DNA of 64,000 bases from positions 15,660,501-15,724,500 of the forward strand of contig JAMPIT010000484.1 of NCBI GenBank assembly GCA_026261815.1. Direction: 5' to 3'. Origin of the DNA: Monarcha castaneiventris obscurior (lineage: Eukaryota; Chordata; Aves; Passeriformes; Monarchidae). This document shows, one piece after another, positions 25,211 to 36,480 of the stretch. The notes beneath the pieces were generated by a model, which saw nothing but the letters and a program-made list of their open reading frames with translations, was not told where the DNA came from and did no database searches. The stretch's first letter is position 1. Each line of letters begins with the position of its first letter. The position numbers and the translations under genes are program-made.

Positions 25211-27359
25211 ACCATTCACCCTGTCCACATCATGAAAACCTATTACACATATTAATCATGAGCACCATGGAGCAACACTTTCAGATTTTGGATGTAGCTC
25301 AGTGTTTAAACGTGTGGTTTTTTACATGAATAGACTGGACCTTGATGATGTCCAACGGGGTCAACTCCTTAAACCACCCAGCCTTAACTCTGGCACGCCA
25401 CAGATGCACACACAGAGATCCAGAGCTGGGCAGCACAACACTGCCACAGCAGGGAGGAAGCACAGAGAAATTCTTGCTGAGAGCAGGGCAAACATTTTCC
25501 AGGGCAGTGTTCCCATGGGTGGGAGAACTGGATTTAAATACCTGAAGCTAAGTCAGACAGGGAGTGAGGCTGAATTGTCCCATATCCCTGTCAGGTTATG
25601 CTCAAGGATAATTTACCCCATGATTTACAGCCCTTCTGTCTGATGCAGGATTTCCCTGTCTTCCTCCTCAAACCATGGCCCTCCAAGTGCTGTAAGAAGG
25701 AGAGAGCAGTGCCCAGGTTCAGCTGTGTTAAGGCTGGGAGAGGGGGGTGATTTCCTGGCAGGACACAGCAGAGGCTACCCTGCCCCTGCATTGTGGTTCT
25801 GTTTGTGCACTGGGAGCCTCAGTGGTAATCAGATATCAAAAATTGGTCAAGAGGTGAGCTACATTCTCTGTGTTGGCTTTTAAAATAAACCTTTTTGTGG
25901 GTAGATTAATACTCTCAGATTTGCCCATGGATAAGAATATCCATGCAGCTCCGTTAGCTACAACAAATCAATAACGTAAAATGTAGTGTCTTGCTAAAGC
26001 ACCTTTTATTTTTTCAAACAATATGTCAAATTACTGTCTCTGGACACAACGTAGAGGTGTGAGATACCACTGAAACAGAGCCCTGCCTGGGGTAAAAGAA
26101 AACCACTTTAGCTTAGTTACACAGCTGTGATCAACGACAATGAAGAAATCATTCCATCTCGTGTGGCTTTTAGATTTACCTGTTACATGAATCTTCTCCC
26201 AAACTGCTAGAAAGCCCAGGAATGGTTCATTCTCTTCTGTTCTCTTCAGTGAACTGGACTTTCCTTGACTTTTGGAAAAAACACAACACTTGAAACAATG
26301 AAATCAAGAGTTATTATCTGCTAAGCCACATTCCTATGCTCTCATACATTTCAGTACCATTTTATGAGCAGACACATAGACACGTGCACACACATTGGTC
26401 CCACTGGGGAAATGGGGTTGTTTTAAAAAACCCACATAACTACGAGCAAATATGAGCTTCTTAGAGGGTTTCTTTTAATTGGTCTTAAAAACGCATCAGT
26501 TGCTAAATTTAAAATTGTTGGTAAGTAAACAGTAGGTAGCATTATAGAGAGCCACTTCATAAAATTCTAATTATCCCTTTCCTATTTGTTGTGACATGCC
26601 CTCACACAGATTATGGGTTTGGACTGGTGCCCAGTCCTCTGCTTTGAAAATGCAAAGTAAGCAGGAGAGGTTTGTGTAACCTCCAGTTGGTTTCTGAGCA
26701 TGGTGAGGACATTTTGTGAGGCTGCTGTGAGAGAAGGGAGCTCAGGCTGCCTCACCTGTTTCTCCTCACCCCAAAGCAATCAGTGTTTCCCCCCAGTGCA
26801 TGGGCTGCAAGTGGAGCTGCTCCAGGCCCTTGCTGACAGGGCAGGGGTGATCCCTACAGAAATGCACTCCAAAATCATTCATAAAGGATATTTCTTTCCC
26901 AATACCCTCCATGGACCCTGCATCCCCTCACTCAGGCCTGATGCTGTCCATGCCAGGCTGTTGTGTCAGTGCAGAGTTACTCATTGTCCTGCCCTCTGAT
27001 GGCACAGCAGTTCCTCTTGGTGCTCCCATCCTCTCCCTGGGATGTTGGAGAGTGGAATTCAAAACGTCCCTCTCAAGTCTGTCAAGCTCCAAGCAGGAAG
27101 TAAGGAAGAGGAAAGCCCCAGTGGGTTTGGGATCATCCAAAGCCCCGATGGTTCTTTCAGATGAGCACCTTCTTCTCGTGCCCCAATGCTTTGTGTCCAA
27201 GTGCACAGGGTAAAAGCCTTCCCAGCAGGCTGCAGAGACAATCTGCCCTCAACTCAGTGAGCTGAAGGTGAGCCCTGAGCCTGGCCAGGGCTCAGGGGTA
27301 GGTGCAGTGAGATGGGGAAGAGGGACACCCTGGCAACAGCCACCCGGTCAGCTCTAACA

Positions 27360-28060
27360 CAGTGTTGTGTACTTAACCTCAAGGCTATTACCATTATCCA
27401 GCTTAGCCAAATGAATGTAGTAGAAAAACATTTACAGTTGCCAGAGGATTAATCTTCTGAATGATGCATGGATTTTAGAGAAATGCCTTTGATTTATATA
27501 ATGCTATACTAGGGGATATAATTTCAATTAGTAATTGCTAATTTTGATTTAGTGTGTTACATACTGGATACAGCAGGTTTATTATGGTTATATTATCTAA
27601 TTTAATATGATTTATATTTACTTTAATGGGAATATATATTAATCAATAGATACTCTGATTAACTAGGGACTATTAACTATCCTGCAACATTGGAATAACA
27701 CAATCAAGCCAGTAACAGACACAGAGTATCGTCAGATGCTGTGACTGATGCATCTAATCCTGAATTTTACCATGGAATAAATACAAAAAGTAGGTAATGA
27801 TTATCAGATTCATAAATGAATATATCTGTTTTAACAGGCAGCATGTCAGATGCAGTAGCTAAGCTACTTGCCCACAGAGCCCAATTCTTCTCCAAGTGGA
27901 TGATTTATATATTTTAATATGAAATGTATCACTCACCAAACAGCTTCTTTCACTATGTGATATAGAAATTCCACCTGTCAAGCACATTTTGATATTGTAA
28001 TATATCCTGTTGTCTTGCTTCTTTCAAGGGAGTCTGTTTCTAATTCCTTACGTGTTTCCT
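27360..28060. promoter_or_regulatory. AT-rich, non-repetitive block with TAAT sites
   Basis: About 700 bases of strongly AT-rich but non-tandem sequence contrast with the GC-richer stretches on both sides (26.7-27.35 and 28.1-28.9 kb). It includes the palindrome CAATTA-G-TAATTG at 27525-27537 and several other TAAT/ATTA cores. Such blocks in vertebrate gene deserts are sometimes conserved enhancers. Conservation cannot be judged from one sequence. Confidence 0.2.
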
Positions 28061-29639
28061 GTCTCAGACTGATATCAGCAGCATCTTTCATAACGTTACT
28101 GTCACAATGGCTACACAAAACCTCTGCTCAGGGCTTTGCACAGAGGTTTGTACCCAGCTGAGGTGCCCTGGGGACATGGGGACCTGGCAGAGATTCCTTT
28201 TGTGCTCTGCTCCTGGGCATACCCCATGCTGCTGCCTGGCAGCACAGGCAGCTGCTAAAGGAATAGGGAGTTTTATCCAAAAAGACACTCTTTGCCCCAG
28301 TTTCTGATGAAAGGTGTGGTGAGCTGTAAGACTGAGAGAAGAAGGACAGAATCTCTGACCCCCCCAAGCCCTTAAGAAGGGCTGTTTGTGAGCCTGTTCC
28401 ACTGTTCTGATGACAAAAACATGTACCAAGCTAATGTGGGAATAAGGGCTCTGTTTGGATCTTTGGTTTGAAGGAATACCTGCAAACTCCAGCTGTTTTT
28501 CCAAAGTTTCAGTGGCACTCTGCTGCCTTGTTGGACAGTGCTTCTGTGCTGAGAGCTGGGAAAGAACTTGTGAAATTGGGCAAAGACCCCTCGCTGCAGA
28601 GGCAGGACAAGCATCCCTGGATGCTCCCAGCCTGTGAATTATCTGACACGCGCCAGCCAAAGGAGCAGGACATTCCCAGTGTCAGATGGAAGGAAACCAG
28701 CACCTGGCTGTGACAATCACCCACAGCTCCAGTCACACCAGTAAGGGAAGGCTCATCCCTTTTGCCATCCTTCCTCTAGGGACCTGCTTCCAGAGCTGCA
28801 TTTCTCAGCCTCTTTTCTGCTCAGGACCATCCACACATCCACCCACAGGAGCTGCAGCCCTCTGTGGATCTCCTGCATCTGCAGTTTCCTGGATGGAACT
28901 TTCCTCAGTCTGTAATGACTCAAACAACACCCTGTGGTCCCAAAACCTGCTTGTTTAATTGCTCCTCCAAAACCTCCACAACCTGCCTATCCAGCACTCT
29001 GCACTCTCTCAACCCCCAACAGGCAAGAAACATCCCTAATATCCACCTTGCATTTTCTTTGCTGCAAAATTTACACCATTTTATTTTGCTCTTATGGAGA
29101 AGGAGGCAGGGGACAACAGGGATACAGCCCCATCACCTCTGGGATGTCAGAGCTGAGACTTTTCTTTCCTCTGCTGAAACTCTGCTCTTGCTCACAGATT
29201 ATTGTTTCTGACCCCTCCTCTTTCTTACTGCAGGTCATTTTGCCTGGGATGAGAGGGGACAGCAGACATTTGGCTGAATCACAACATGCAGAGGCTCGAC
29301 TGTACCAAAAGGGGAGAAGGAATTGTCACCTGTGGGCTTCAGTAATTATAAATCATGTCAATGGCAGAGGGTCTCTGTCAGCTGAGACCAAAAATAAGAC
29401 TCCCAATTCAGCAAAATTAATTGGAAAACTTTGGAGAAACAGAGGAGAGGGCAAACCATCCTTTGATTACCAAAACCAAACTCCTTAGCTCCTCTAAGGC
29501 AGATCTAGAAAAGACAAAATGTATTAATCAACAGAACTTCCAGGGCTGAGTGTGCCAAAAAAGCCACTATTTGCAGAGTAAGCGAAAGCATATGAAGAGC
29601 ATATGCAGCAGAGGAAAACAGAGGCTAGTTCCAGCAATT

Positions 29640-29651
29640 AAAAAAAAAAAA
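29640..29651 (+). repeat. Poly-A run (12 nt)
   Basis: Twelve consecutive A bases. No retrocopy is recognised upstream. Confidence 0.85.
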
Positions 29652-31359
29652 GTTAAAAATACAATATCCCCAGAGTAAAGATTTGAAAACCATATGCAGG
29701 TTTCTAGGTAACCAGCCCAATTTTTCTGATGCACTGAGGGCTGACTAGTTCCCACTGAAATCAGTAAGGGGCTGTTGATTGCCTGGTACTTTTGAAAATC
29801 AGGCCAATCCTCCAGGAGCATGAGCAGGGGTCTGAAATGCCTGATTATGCCCCATTTGAAGTCTGATACACAGTCTGATCCCATCTGAGCCCTGACACAC
29901 AGCACTGTGCCTGCTGTTCAGAAACTTGTCTCTCAACATGTACATCCTCTGCAAGGATGAGAGCAGAACCTTCCTGCCACAATCAGACCAGGGATGGAAA
30001 CCTCTCTTTCCACCACCACACATTCCACCCCCCTTATAAAACTGAATATAGAAGCTGCAATTATGAAAAGAAAAACCTTTCATAGGTGCTGCAGCACCTC
30101 ATCAAACACTTTATGTCATATAATGCAGAGATAAAGCAATGGAAACTTAAAATTGCAGGTGAATGAAACCTGCATGTAACTGTGACCTGTCCTAATCTGC
30201 TGACAGGCAGACAGTGAGCAAAAGGTGAGGAAAGGGTGAGGCAAACAAAGTTAAATACAAGCCTGACAGAATATATTCCCTAATTTAAAAAACTCTCCAA
30301 ATATTGGCTGTGAAGTTTTATCTTTCCAGCGCTGGCTACTGCTGTGCTTCAGTGAGCACTTTGGATTTGGGGCAGGTTCTCTGCTCACCCTTCTTCCCTT
30401 TATTCCCATTTGGTGCCCAGTGGCTGCGTTGGGAATTGTGCTGTGTCCTTCCACGAGCACTTCCCACCTGAGGCAAGCTCTGGCACCCACAGGCAGTGAT
30501 TTACTGCAGAATCACACAACAGAACTGGCTATATCCTTTATAAATTCATAAATCCCAAGTAGGACAGCTTTCCCATTATGGCTCAGCTTTGTTTCAGTGT
30601 GTAACCCCCATTGCTGAAGGAGACACAATAAATCCTGGGGCTGTGAAATCCATTGTATTTATATATGAGGCTGCTTTTGGTCTCCATTTCCCAGTCACAA
30701 ATAAACTGAGATCTTTTGAGTTTGCCACGGGGGTATTTATAGATTGCAGATGGTGGCACATAAAATCAGTTGGCTGCTGTATTTTCTTTGGGACTTTTTA
30801 TTGTTTCCTGTAAGTCAATGAATATTTTTCCCATCCTACAGACTCTTTTCCATGTGGAAAAAGTCTGGATGATCCTAGGTTTTCTTCACACTCTTCCTTT
30901 ATACTTGTAATGCTGTGATTTATGCATGCACGGTCCTGTTCTTCTTGCAGCAGACAGAAGCAGCTATTTTCCTTATAATAAAATGGTTTTTTGTTTGTCA
31001 CTTGTGGGTGTTCTACTTTCTAATGCCTCTCCTTGAAGTTATTTGGATAACATAATCACAGAAATCTCTATTATGCATTTATAAAACTGATCAGCCCAAG
31101 TATTTTTGAGAGTTCTGGGCAGTACCACTGTATCCAGAGGTGTTAGACACAGTCCCATCACAAAATGAGTATTTTCCCAAGTCCAGCCACCACACAGTAT
31201 AAACCTGCAGGTTTTACAGGAGCCACAGCTACAGAGTTATAGACACTACCCTGGTCCCCAACAGTTAAATATCAATAGTTTGAGGACCACAAGAGGGAAC
31301 AACTCCCATTATAAAATCACTCAAAAAGTTAAGAAGAAAATGAAATGCATTAAACTCAC

Positions 31360-31441
31360 CTGAGCTGTGGGTGAGCTGTGTGAAGGGAACTTCTCTCTTT
31401 CCAGACCCACTCAACAAGGTGTGCTGGGGAATGGAGTCGTT
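31360..31441 (-). other. Candidate 82-nt exon, unidentified
   Basis: On the minus strand the interval has an acceptor ending TTTAAGTTTACAG and a near-perfect donor, CTCAG followed by GTGAGTTT. It is open in the frame starting at its first base, which gives 27 codons plus one base and includes NDSIPQHTLLSGSGKREVPF. A second frame stops early. The terminal single base could join candidates at 18843-18949 or 16023-16100, each of which starts with two bases of a split codon; both joins give glutamate. This is suggestive only. No family is recognised. Confidence 0.17.
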
Positions 31442-31558
31442 CTGTAAACTTAAAATCAGACAAGGATTGTAAAACCCAACACAGAGTGCATCAGTAATTA
31501 ACTTGATGGAAACAATGGCAAAACAAAGTAATATTTTTTCTTCTTTTTACCTCCTGCC

Positions 31559-31580
31559 AATTGTGTCTTTAGACACAATT
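31559..31580. repeat. Perfect 10-bp inverted repeat with 2-nt centre
   Basis: AATTGTGTCT at 31559-31568 and AGACACAATT at 31571-31580 flank TT. The result is a 22-bp near-palindrome. It lies just beyond a T-rich tract and shows no link to a gene. Confidence 0.88.
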
Positions 31581-33957
31581 CAGAAGAGAGGATCTATCTG
31601 TCCACTGTGAGTACTTTGGGATACACTCAGATATCAGTACCAGGTACTGTGCATGGACTGGTCTGTGGTAGGGTGGGACACGTACGAGTTCCTGAGGAAC
31701 AAACCCCCCCAAATTTCTGTTTCTTTATGTCCTTCCCTGGTGTGGCTCTGCTGCCCAAAGGGCATATCAGGATTTGCTCTGCATTCAGATCCATACCAGG
31801 ACAGTTTTGTAGCAATCCTGTCAACTGCAGCTGTACCAGCAGGACTAATTTACTAGGTGCTGATGAAAAACTCAAGTGTTTGAAAAGTGCTGCTTTTTTT
31901 TTCTTTTTATTATTCACATGCTTTAAATGGCAATAAAGGTCAAGGATTTTTATTCTTCTTCTGTTAAAGTAAATGCATTTATACTAAAAGACTTGAAACA
32001 AATTTTGCTTGCTGCTGAAACAGCTTTATCTTCAAATTACTGAAATATGAGAAATGAGTTGTTGAACAGTGTAGCTTATCCTTATTCCTTATTTACTACT
32101 TTTCTGCAGTACTTTGTAAACCTTACAAATAATTCTATAACTCTCTGCAATCATATTTCTACATGTGAATTTTGGTGTGGAGATCCTGCCTTTTCCGTAT
32201 ATAGGCTTGAGCACAATGTCTGAAGAGTACCTAGAGCACCAAGACAGATATATCTGTTAAAAAAGAAGGCAAAAAGCACTATAATTTCTTCTGCATCTAT
32301 CAACCAGAGCTGCTCATTATGCAGAACATCAGTGACAAGAGCAGGAGGAGAAATACAGGGTGCAGTATGTGCTCAGGTTAAGTGAGAAGTGATTAACATG
32401 TTTTCCCAGTCAGATTCTGACTGGTTTGAAGCTCTAGTAATCTTCTGGCATTTGATTAATCTTTTCATTTCTAGAGCAGTGGCTGTAAAGATCAGAATTT
32501 AGACAGGACTACAAATGATGCAAGATTAGCAGGCCTTATATGAGCTCCTCATATAAAGGATATAAAGCTGCTAACAGGGTATAAATAGGTGTAGCCACAC
32601 AGGAGGCTGAGAAAGGCTGAAGATGCTGACCAGGGAGCAGCATCACAAATCCAGGCTCCAAGAGATCATTCCATAGCAGAGAGGTGTAGAGGGCTCTGTT
32701 TACCTGGCCACAGATTCCCAGCTCTGCATTGGGAAAGACAGCAGGAATGAAGAGGAAAGATAATAAAGAGAAGTTGAAATAGTGGTTTGATTTACCAGCT
32801 GGTGCTCTGTGCTGTAGACAATACAGCTGTGCTGTAGATAGGTTTAGCTCAGGACATGAAGTGCAGAAGATTGTTCAGGAGCTGATTTGCTCAGAGTATC
32901 CAGCCAGGAATACCTGGACACATTGCATCCCTTTCTAAAACACCAACTGCCTCCAGGAGTTGTTCTGACTCCCAGGATCACCTCCCACCCCATGTCTGCT
33001 GCATCCCCTTTGTGTCCCACATGGCCCAGCACTTCAGTCACCATCCAAAGCGTCCAGGCCAGCTCTTCCTTTTCAATTCCTGCTTCTCTCCCAAGTGCAC
33101 ACAGAAACACACAGACAGCAGGGGCTCAGCACCTCTGCCTCTCCTTTATCCTCTGCCTCTCCAGCTGCCAGGGCATCTCCAGCTGCAGCAGGCACAGACA
33201 GTAAAAGCTAGGACCAGGAGCAGGCAAAGGGAATACAGTTGGAATTTTGGACTTGCTTTTTAGCCACATCCTTCCCAGAGACAGTGCAATCACCTTCAGG
33301 TCTCCTAATTGCAGACCCAAAAACCCTAACCTCACTTCCCAATAGTCAAGTGAAATTAGCTATTCTGTAAAGCTCAAAAACGCAGCAATTAGACTGAACT
33401 CACTTTTAAAGTCCCCACTAGCAACTGATCTCTGCAAGACAAGTGCAGTATTTCCCTCTGATTTTCAGGTATTTGTAGAGTACAATAGCAGGTGAAAGGC
33501 TCGGGTGCTTTGTACCAGAAATACTCTGCCCATGCGCTGTCGTGTCCAGCTCACACAGAAATCCTATGTTTAGAGAAAGATGCTTTGATAAAGAGGCAAA
33601 ATGATCTGTTGCAGGTAGAGAAACCCTGCTGGAAACCCGGGGAGATGAGAGAGCCAAGCCCCCAGAGCCACAGCTCTGTGCTTGGAGCACGACCTCCTGC
33701 TCCAGCCATGGGGGAAAGGTTGCTTTCCTTGCCCTGGCTGGAAGCAGCTGATTGGAACAGCAGCCTTTCTTTTCATAGGACAAGAAACTAGGTCAAAACT
33801 TTCTAGGAAATTTCTGCCGCCTGTTTTAGAAGGCAGTTCAAAAGATCAAAGGAGAGGAATTCTATGGAAAGCCGTGCGCAACCTCGTGTGGAAGCGAGGC
33901 ATTAACGGGAAGAAATCCTGTGCCTGAGCAGGGCTGAGCTGACAGCCAGGGGCTTAC

Positions 33958-34044
33958 CTGGAACAAAACCTCGGCACAGCTCTGCAGCAGCAGAAGGGAA
34001 GGCAGAGAGAGCACGTAAACTTCAAGCAGCCCTTCCATCAGCAC
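33958..34044 (-). other. Candidate 87-nt exon, unidentified
   Basis: On the minus strand the acceptor reads CTGTCTCTGTCCTTGGGGCAG and the donor is TTCCAG followed by GTAAGC, a consensus match. Only one frame is open, starting and ending on codon boundaries. It encodes 29 residues that are strikingly hydrophobic (VYVLSLPSLLLL in the middle), as a membrane segment or as translated pyrimidine-rich DNA would be. A further acceptor-like site with a T-rich tract lies upstream near 34.28 kb. Unidentified and possibly chance. Confidence 0.13.
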
Positions 34045-36229
34045 CTGCCCCAAGGACAGAGACAGCACTCATTCCAGAAGCTCTGTGGAATTGTTCCTCT
34101 CTGCTCCCAGCTCCAGCAGCAACTTGGCTGCAAAGAGCCTCTTCAGGCTTTTACCAACAGCAACAAATCTTCCCCGAGCAGTGCAGTTTTTATCAGTAGT
34201 TAGAGCTCCTTGCTCGTGTTCAGTATTGAATTGTTCTTCCTTCCAAAGCACTATTTTGATTAGGTGATCTCTTCCCTGAGAGAAAAAAAAACACCCAAAC
34301 ACACTTAGGGCCAGATTTAAAAAAAGCTATTAGACTTCTGCTTAATTTAAATGCATAACAGCAGGCAACTCAGCCTAATTCTCCACTTGAGCACACAGTC
34401 TCCTGATTTATACACACAAGTGGAATAGCTTTTGCAGATGCATATTTTGCTTTTTGCTTTATCCTCCTTGTCTTTTAATAACTTACCTTTACTTATGATT
34501 TTCTTAATTCAGACTTAAATTAGACAAACAGTCATTTGGGACACAGCCTGCATTGACCAATTTCCACTAGTGGCTTTGAAAATGGAGTTCACTGGACTTC
34601 TTTTATCCCAAGTCACCTTGTAGTGTTTTGGGGCAGCCCTACTTTAGAGTGAGAACCTTGTTGTGAGTCATGGGGGTGGGCAAGGGAAGAGCAGAGGGTT
34701 TAACTCCACACGTTCTGAACTCCTCCCAGACTCCCAGAGGGAACACTGAATTGCACACTAAAGAAGACTTTTTATCACTGATAAATCTTCTTGCAATTTC
34801 CACACTGATGTCTCCATAGGTTCCTTTGATTCATGAGGTCATTTGTCTGTTGACACTTGATTGAATTAACTACTCTAGAAGAACATTTCTGTCCCAGAGC
34901 AGGTAAGGGGGTTTTAACTCTTTTTTGATAGCTGTAGTTGAAACAAGTGGTTGGACATGAAGCTCATCACTACATGATGGATAGATTGCAAAACATTCCA
35001 GAGACAACTTTCTTTAGAACATTCCAAAGACACAAAGAACTCCTTGATCAATGAACAGTGGGCATTTTTGCACAGAGGAGAATATCGGGTTGCAGGATGT
35101 AATATTAGATAAATATCCTAAGCATGCAATTACCACTGATTGTAATTTATGCTGCAATATAGCTTGGCTAGCATCAGTTCCCAAAACACTTCCACCTGAT
35201 CATGCAGTTCTTTCTAAAAGGACACCAGAATGAGGAAACTCAACAACTGATCCTTGAAAGTATCCTTGAAAGGTACTTGCAGGTCGGGCTCTTCATTGCC
35301 ACAGTGTTACTCTGTCTTAATGCCCTCAAACATCAGAATTTCAACATCTACTTGTGGAAAATTACACTATCTAAGCTTTTATTTCATTCAGTATTGGATT
35401 ACCTCTTTTAACACATGAGTTGTACTCCATCATTAATATTTTCTTGGTTTTTTTCTGGCACTGATTCCCTGATTATTTTGTTTCCTTTTTTGGTTCACAG
35501 CTCACTCTCAAGGCCAAATCTCCACAGGCAGAATTTCTATCAATTTTTGTTGGAGTCTCACCTGATTAGAAGCTGCAGCAAAAACTTTTATGATCACACA
35601 CGGAGCCTGAGGTTTCAGCTTTTCCTGATGTGTTTTTCCATATTTGATTTCAGTCCAAAGTGTGCCTTTCTGGTTGGAATTAAAACCCAGTTCATTTTCA
35701 AAATTCCCTGTAAAGGAGAAGACATTGAAATAAAAATGTTAAAAAAAATCCCCCCGGATTAATATTGAGGTAATTTGAAACAGTTTTTTATTTAATTGTT
35801 TATGTTTCTTGTTTGACCTGACTGAATGACACAGCAGGAACAGCATTGCTTTCTAACAACAGCATTAATCACAGAATAAAAATATTTCTTGGTAATGTAT
35901 AACAGTTCTTCTGAGCTGAAAATAAAAAGTAATGTTCATCTGCCTACAAGGTTTAAAGTAAATAAAAATGAAATACACTATTGGGATTACACCATGGGAG
36001 ATGACTGGGAATGCTGGCGTGATTTGACATGTAACAGCCCACTTTGCTGGTATTAGCAGGCTGTGAAATCATATAAAAAATGAAAAAAACAGAAGAAAAA
36101 ATAATGAGTTTCCTAAGAAAAATTCACTTTTTGATCTTTTATCCAAAAGAAACTTTCTGTTCTGCATTTTGTCCCACACCACTTTTAGGGTTGTTAAGAA
36201 GGAACCTTTTCACCAACAGCACTAATTAG

Positions 36230-36480
36230 TGTTGTGGTTTAACCTGGCAGCAGCCGAACACCACAGAGCCCTTTGCTCCCCACCACAGGATGGGGAGAGA
36301 ATTGGGAAAAAGGTGAAATAGTTTTCTAGTTTAATAGGTCAGAAAAGGAAGGAAAACCAATAATAATGATAAAAGAATATGCCAAACAAGTGGTGCTCAA
36401 TACAATCCCTCCCCACCCGCTGGCTGATGCCCAGCCATCCCACTGGCCAGCTCCCCCCTTTTTTTTGTTCAGCATATCCC
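36230..36480 (-). mobile_element. Partial solo LTR of an avian endogenous retrovirus
   Basis: The segment opens with 'tgttgtggtttaacctggca', the reverse complement of the typical 3' end of a common avian LTR family. It continues through a block that is, on the minus strand, an ATTAAA polyadenylation signal (within 36329-36340). A 'gatgcccagccatccc' block and 'tgttcagcat' follow before similarity is lost near 36480. The upstream half of the LTR (U3, with its promoter) appears missing, and there is no gag, pol or env sequence and no second LTR, so this is a broken solo copy. Family and boundaries come from memory of the consensus, and the precise subfamily is not assigned. Confidence 0.8.

Larger units (their letters stand above)
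18313..36229. other. Mostly unique non-coding sequence
   Basis: No identifiable gene. Low-confidence minus-strand exon candidates lie at 18843-18949, 20950-21012, 31360-31441 and 33958-34044. Two AT-rich blocks (25.04-25.21 and 27.36-28.06 kb) hold clustered TAAT/ATTA core sites. Open frames of 190 codons (28088-28660, minus) and 184 codons (28934-29488, plus) show no familiar domains and are probably chance. Short CA and poly-A runs are scattered throughout. Confidence 0.65.

Noticed and set aside
25291..25375. tRNA-like A-box (TAGCTCAGTG)
   Set aside because: No matching B-box (GGTTCGAAtCC type) at the right distance and no cloverleaf pairing or terminator T-run.
28088..28660. 190-codon open frame on the minus strand
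   Set aside because: No recognisable domain, and several other frames are open over the same interval on both strands. Composition (Ser, Pro, Gln, Cys, Trp) is that of translated GC-richer non-coding DNA.
28934..29488. 184-codon open frame on the plus strand
   Set aside because: No known motifs; composition shifts along its length as local base content changes; no promoter or splice context.
34492..34528. Perfect minus-strand donor (AAAG before GTAAGT) at about 34.49 kb
   Set aside because: The interval back to the nearest good acceptor is closed in all frames.
34825..34902. Plus-strand interval with strong acceptor and consensus donor (AGCAG before GTAAGG)
   Set aside because: All three frames contain stops, so it is not a coding exon. 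It remains possible as non-coding RNA, without evidence.
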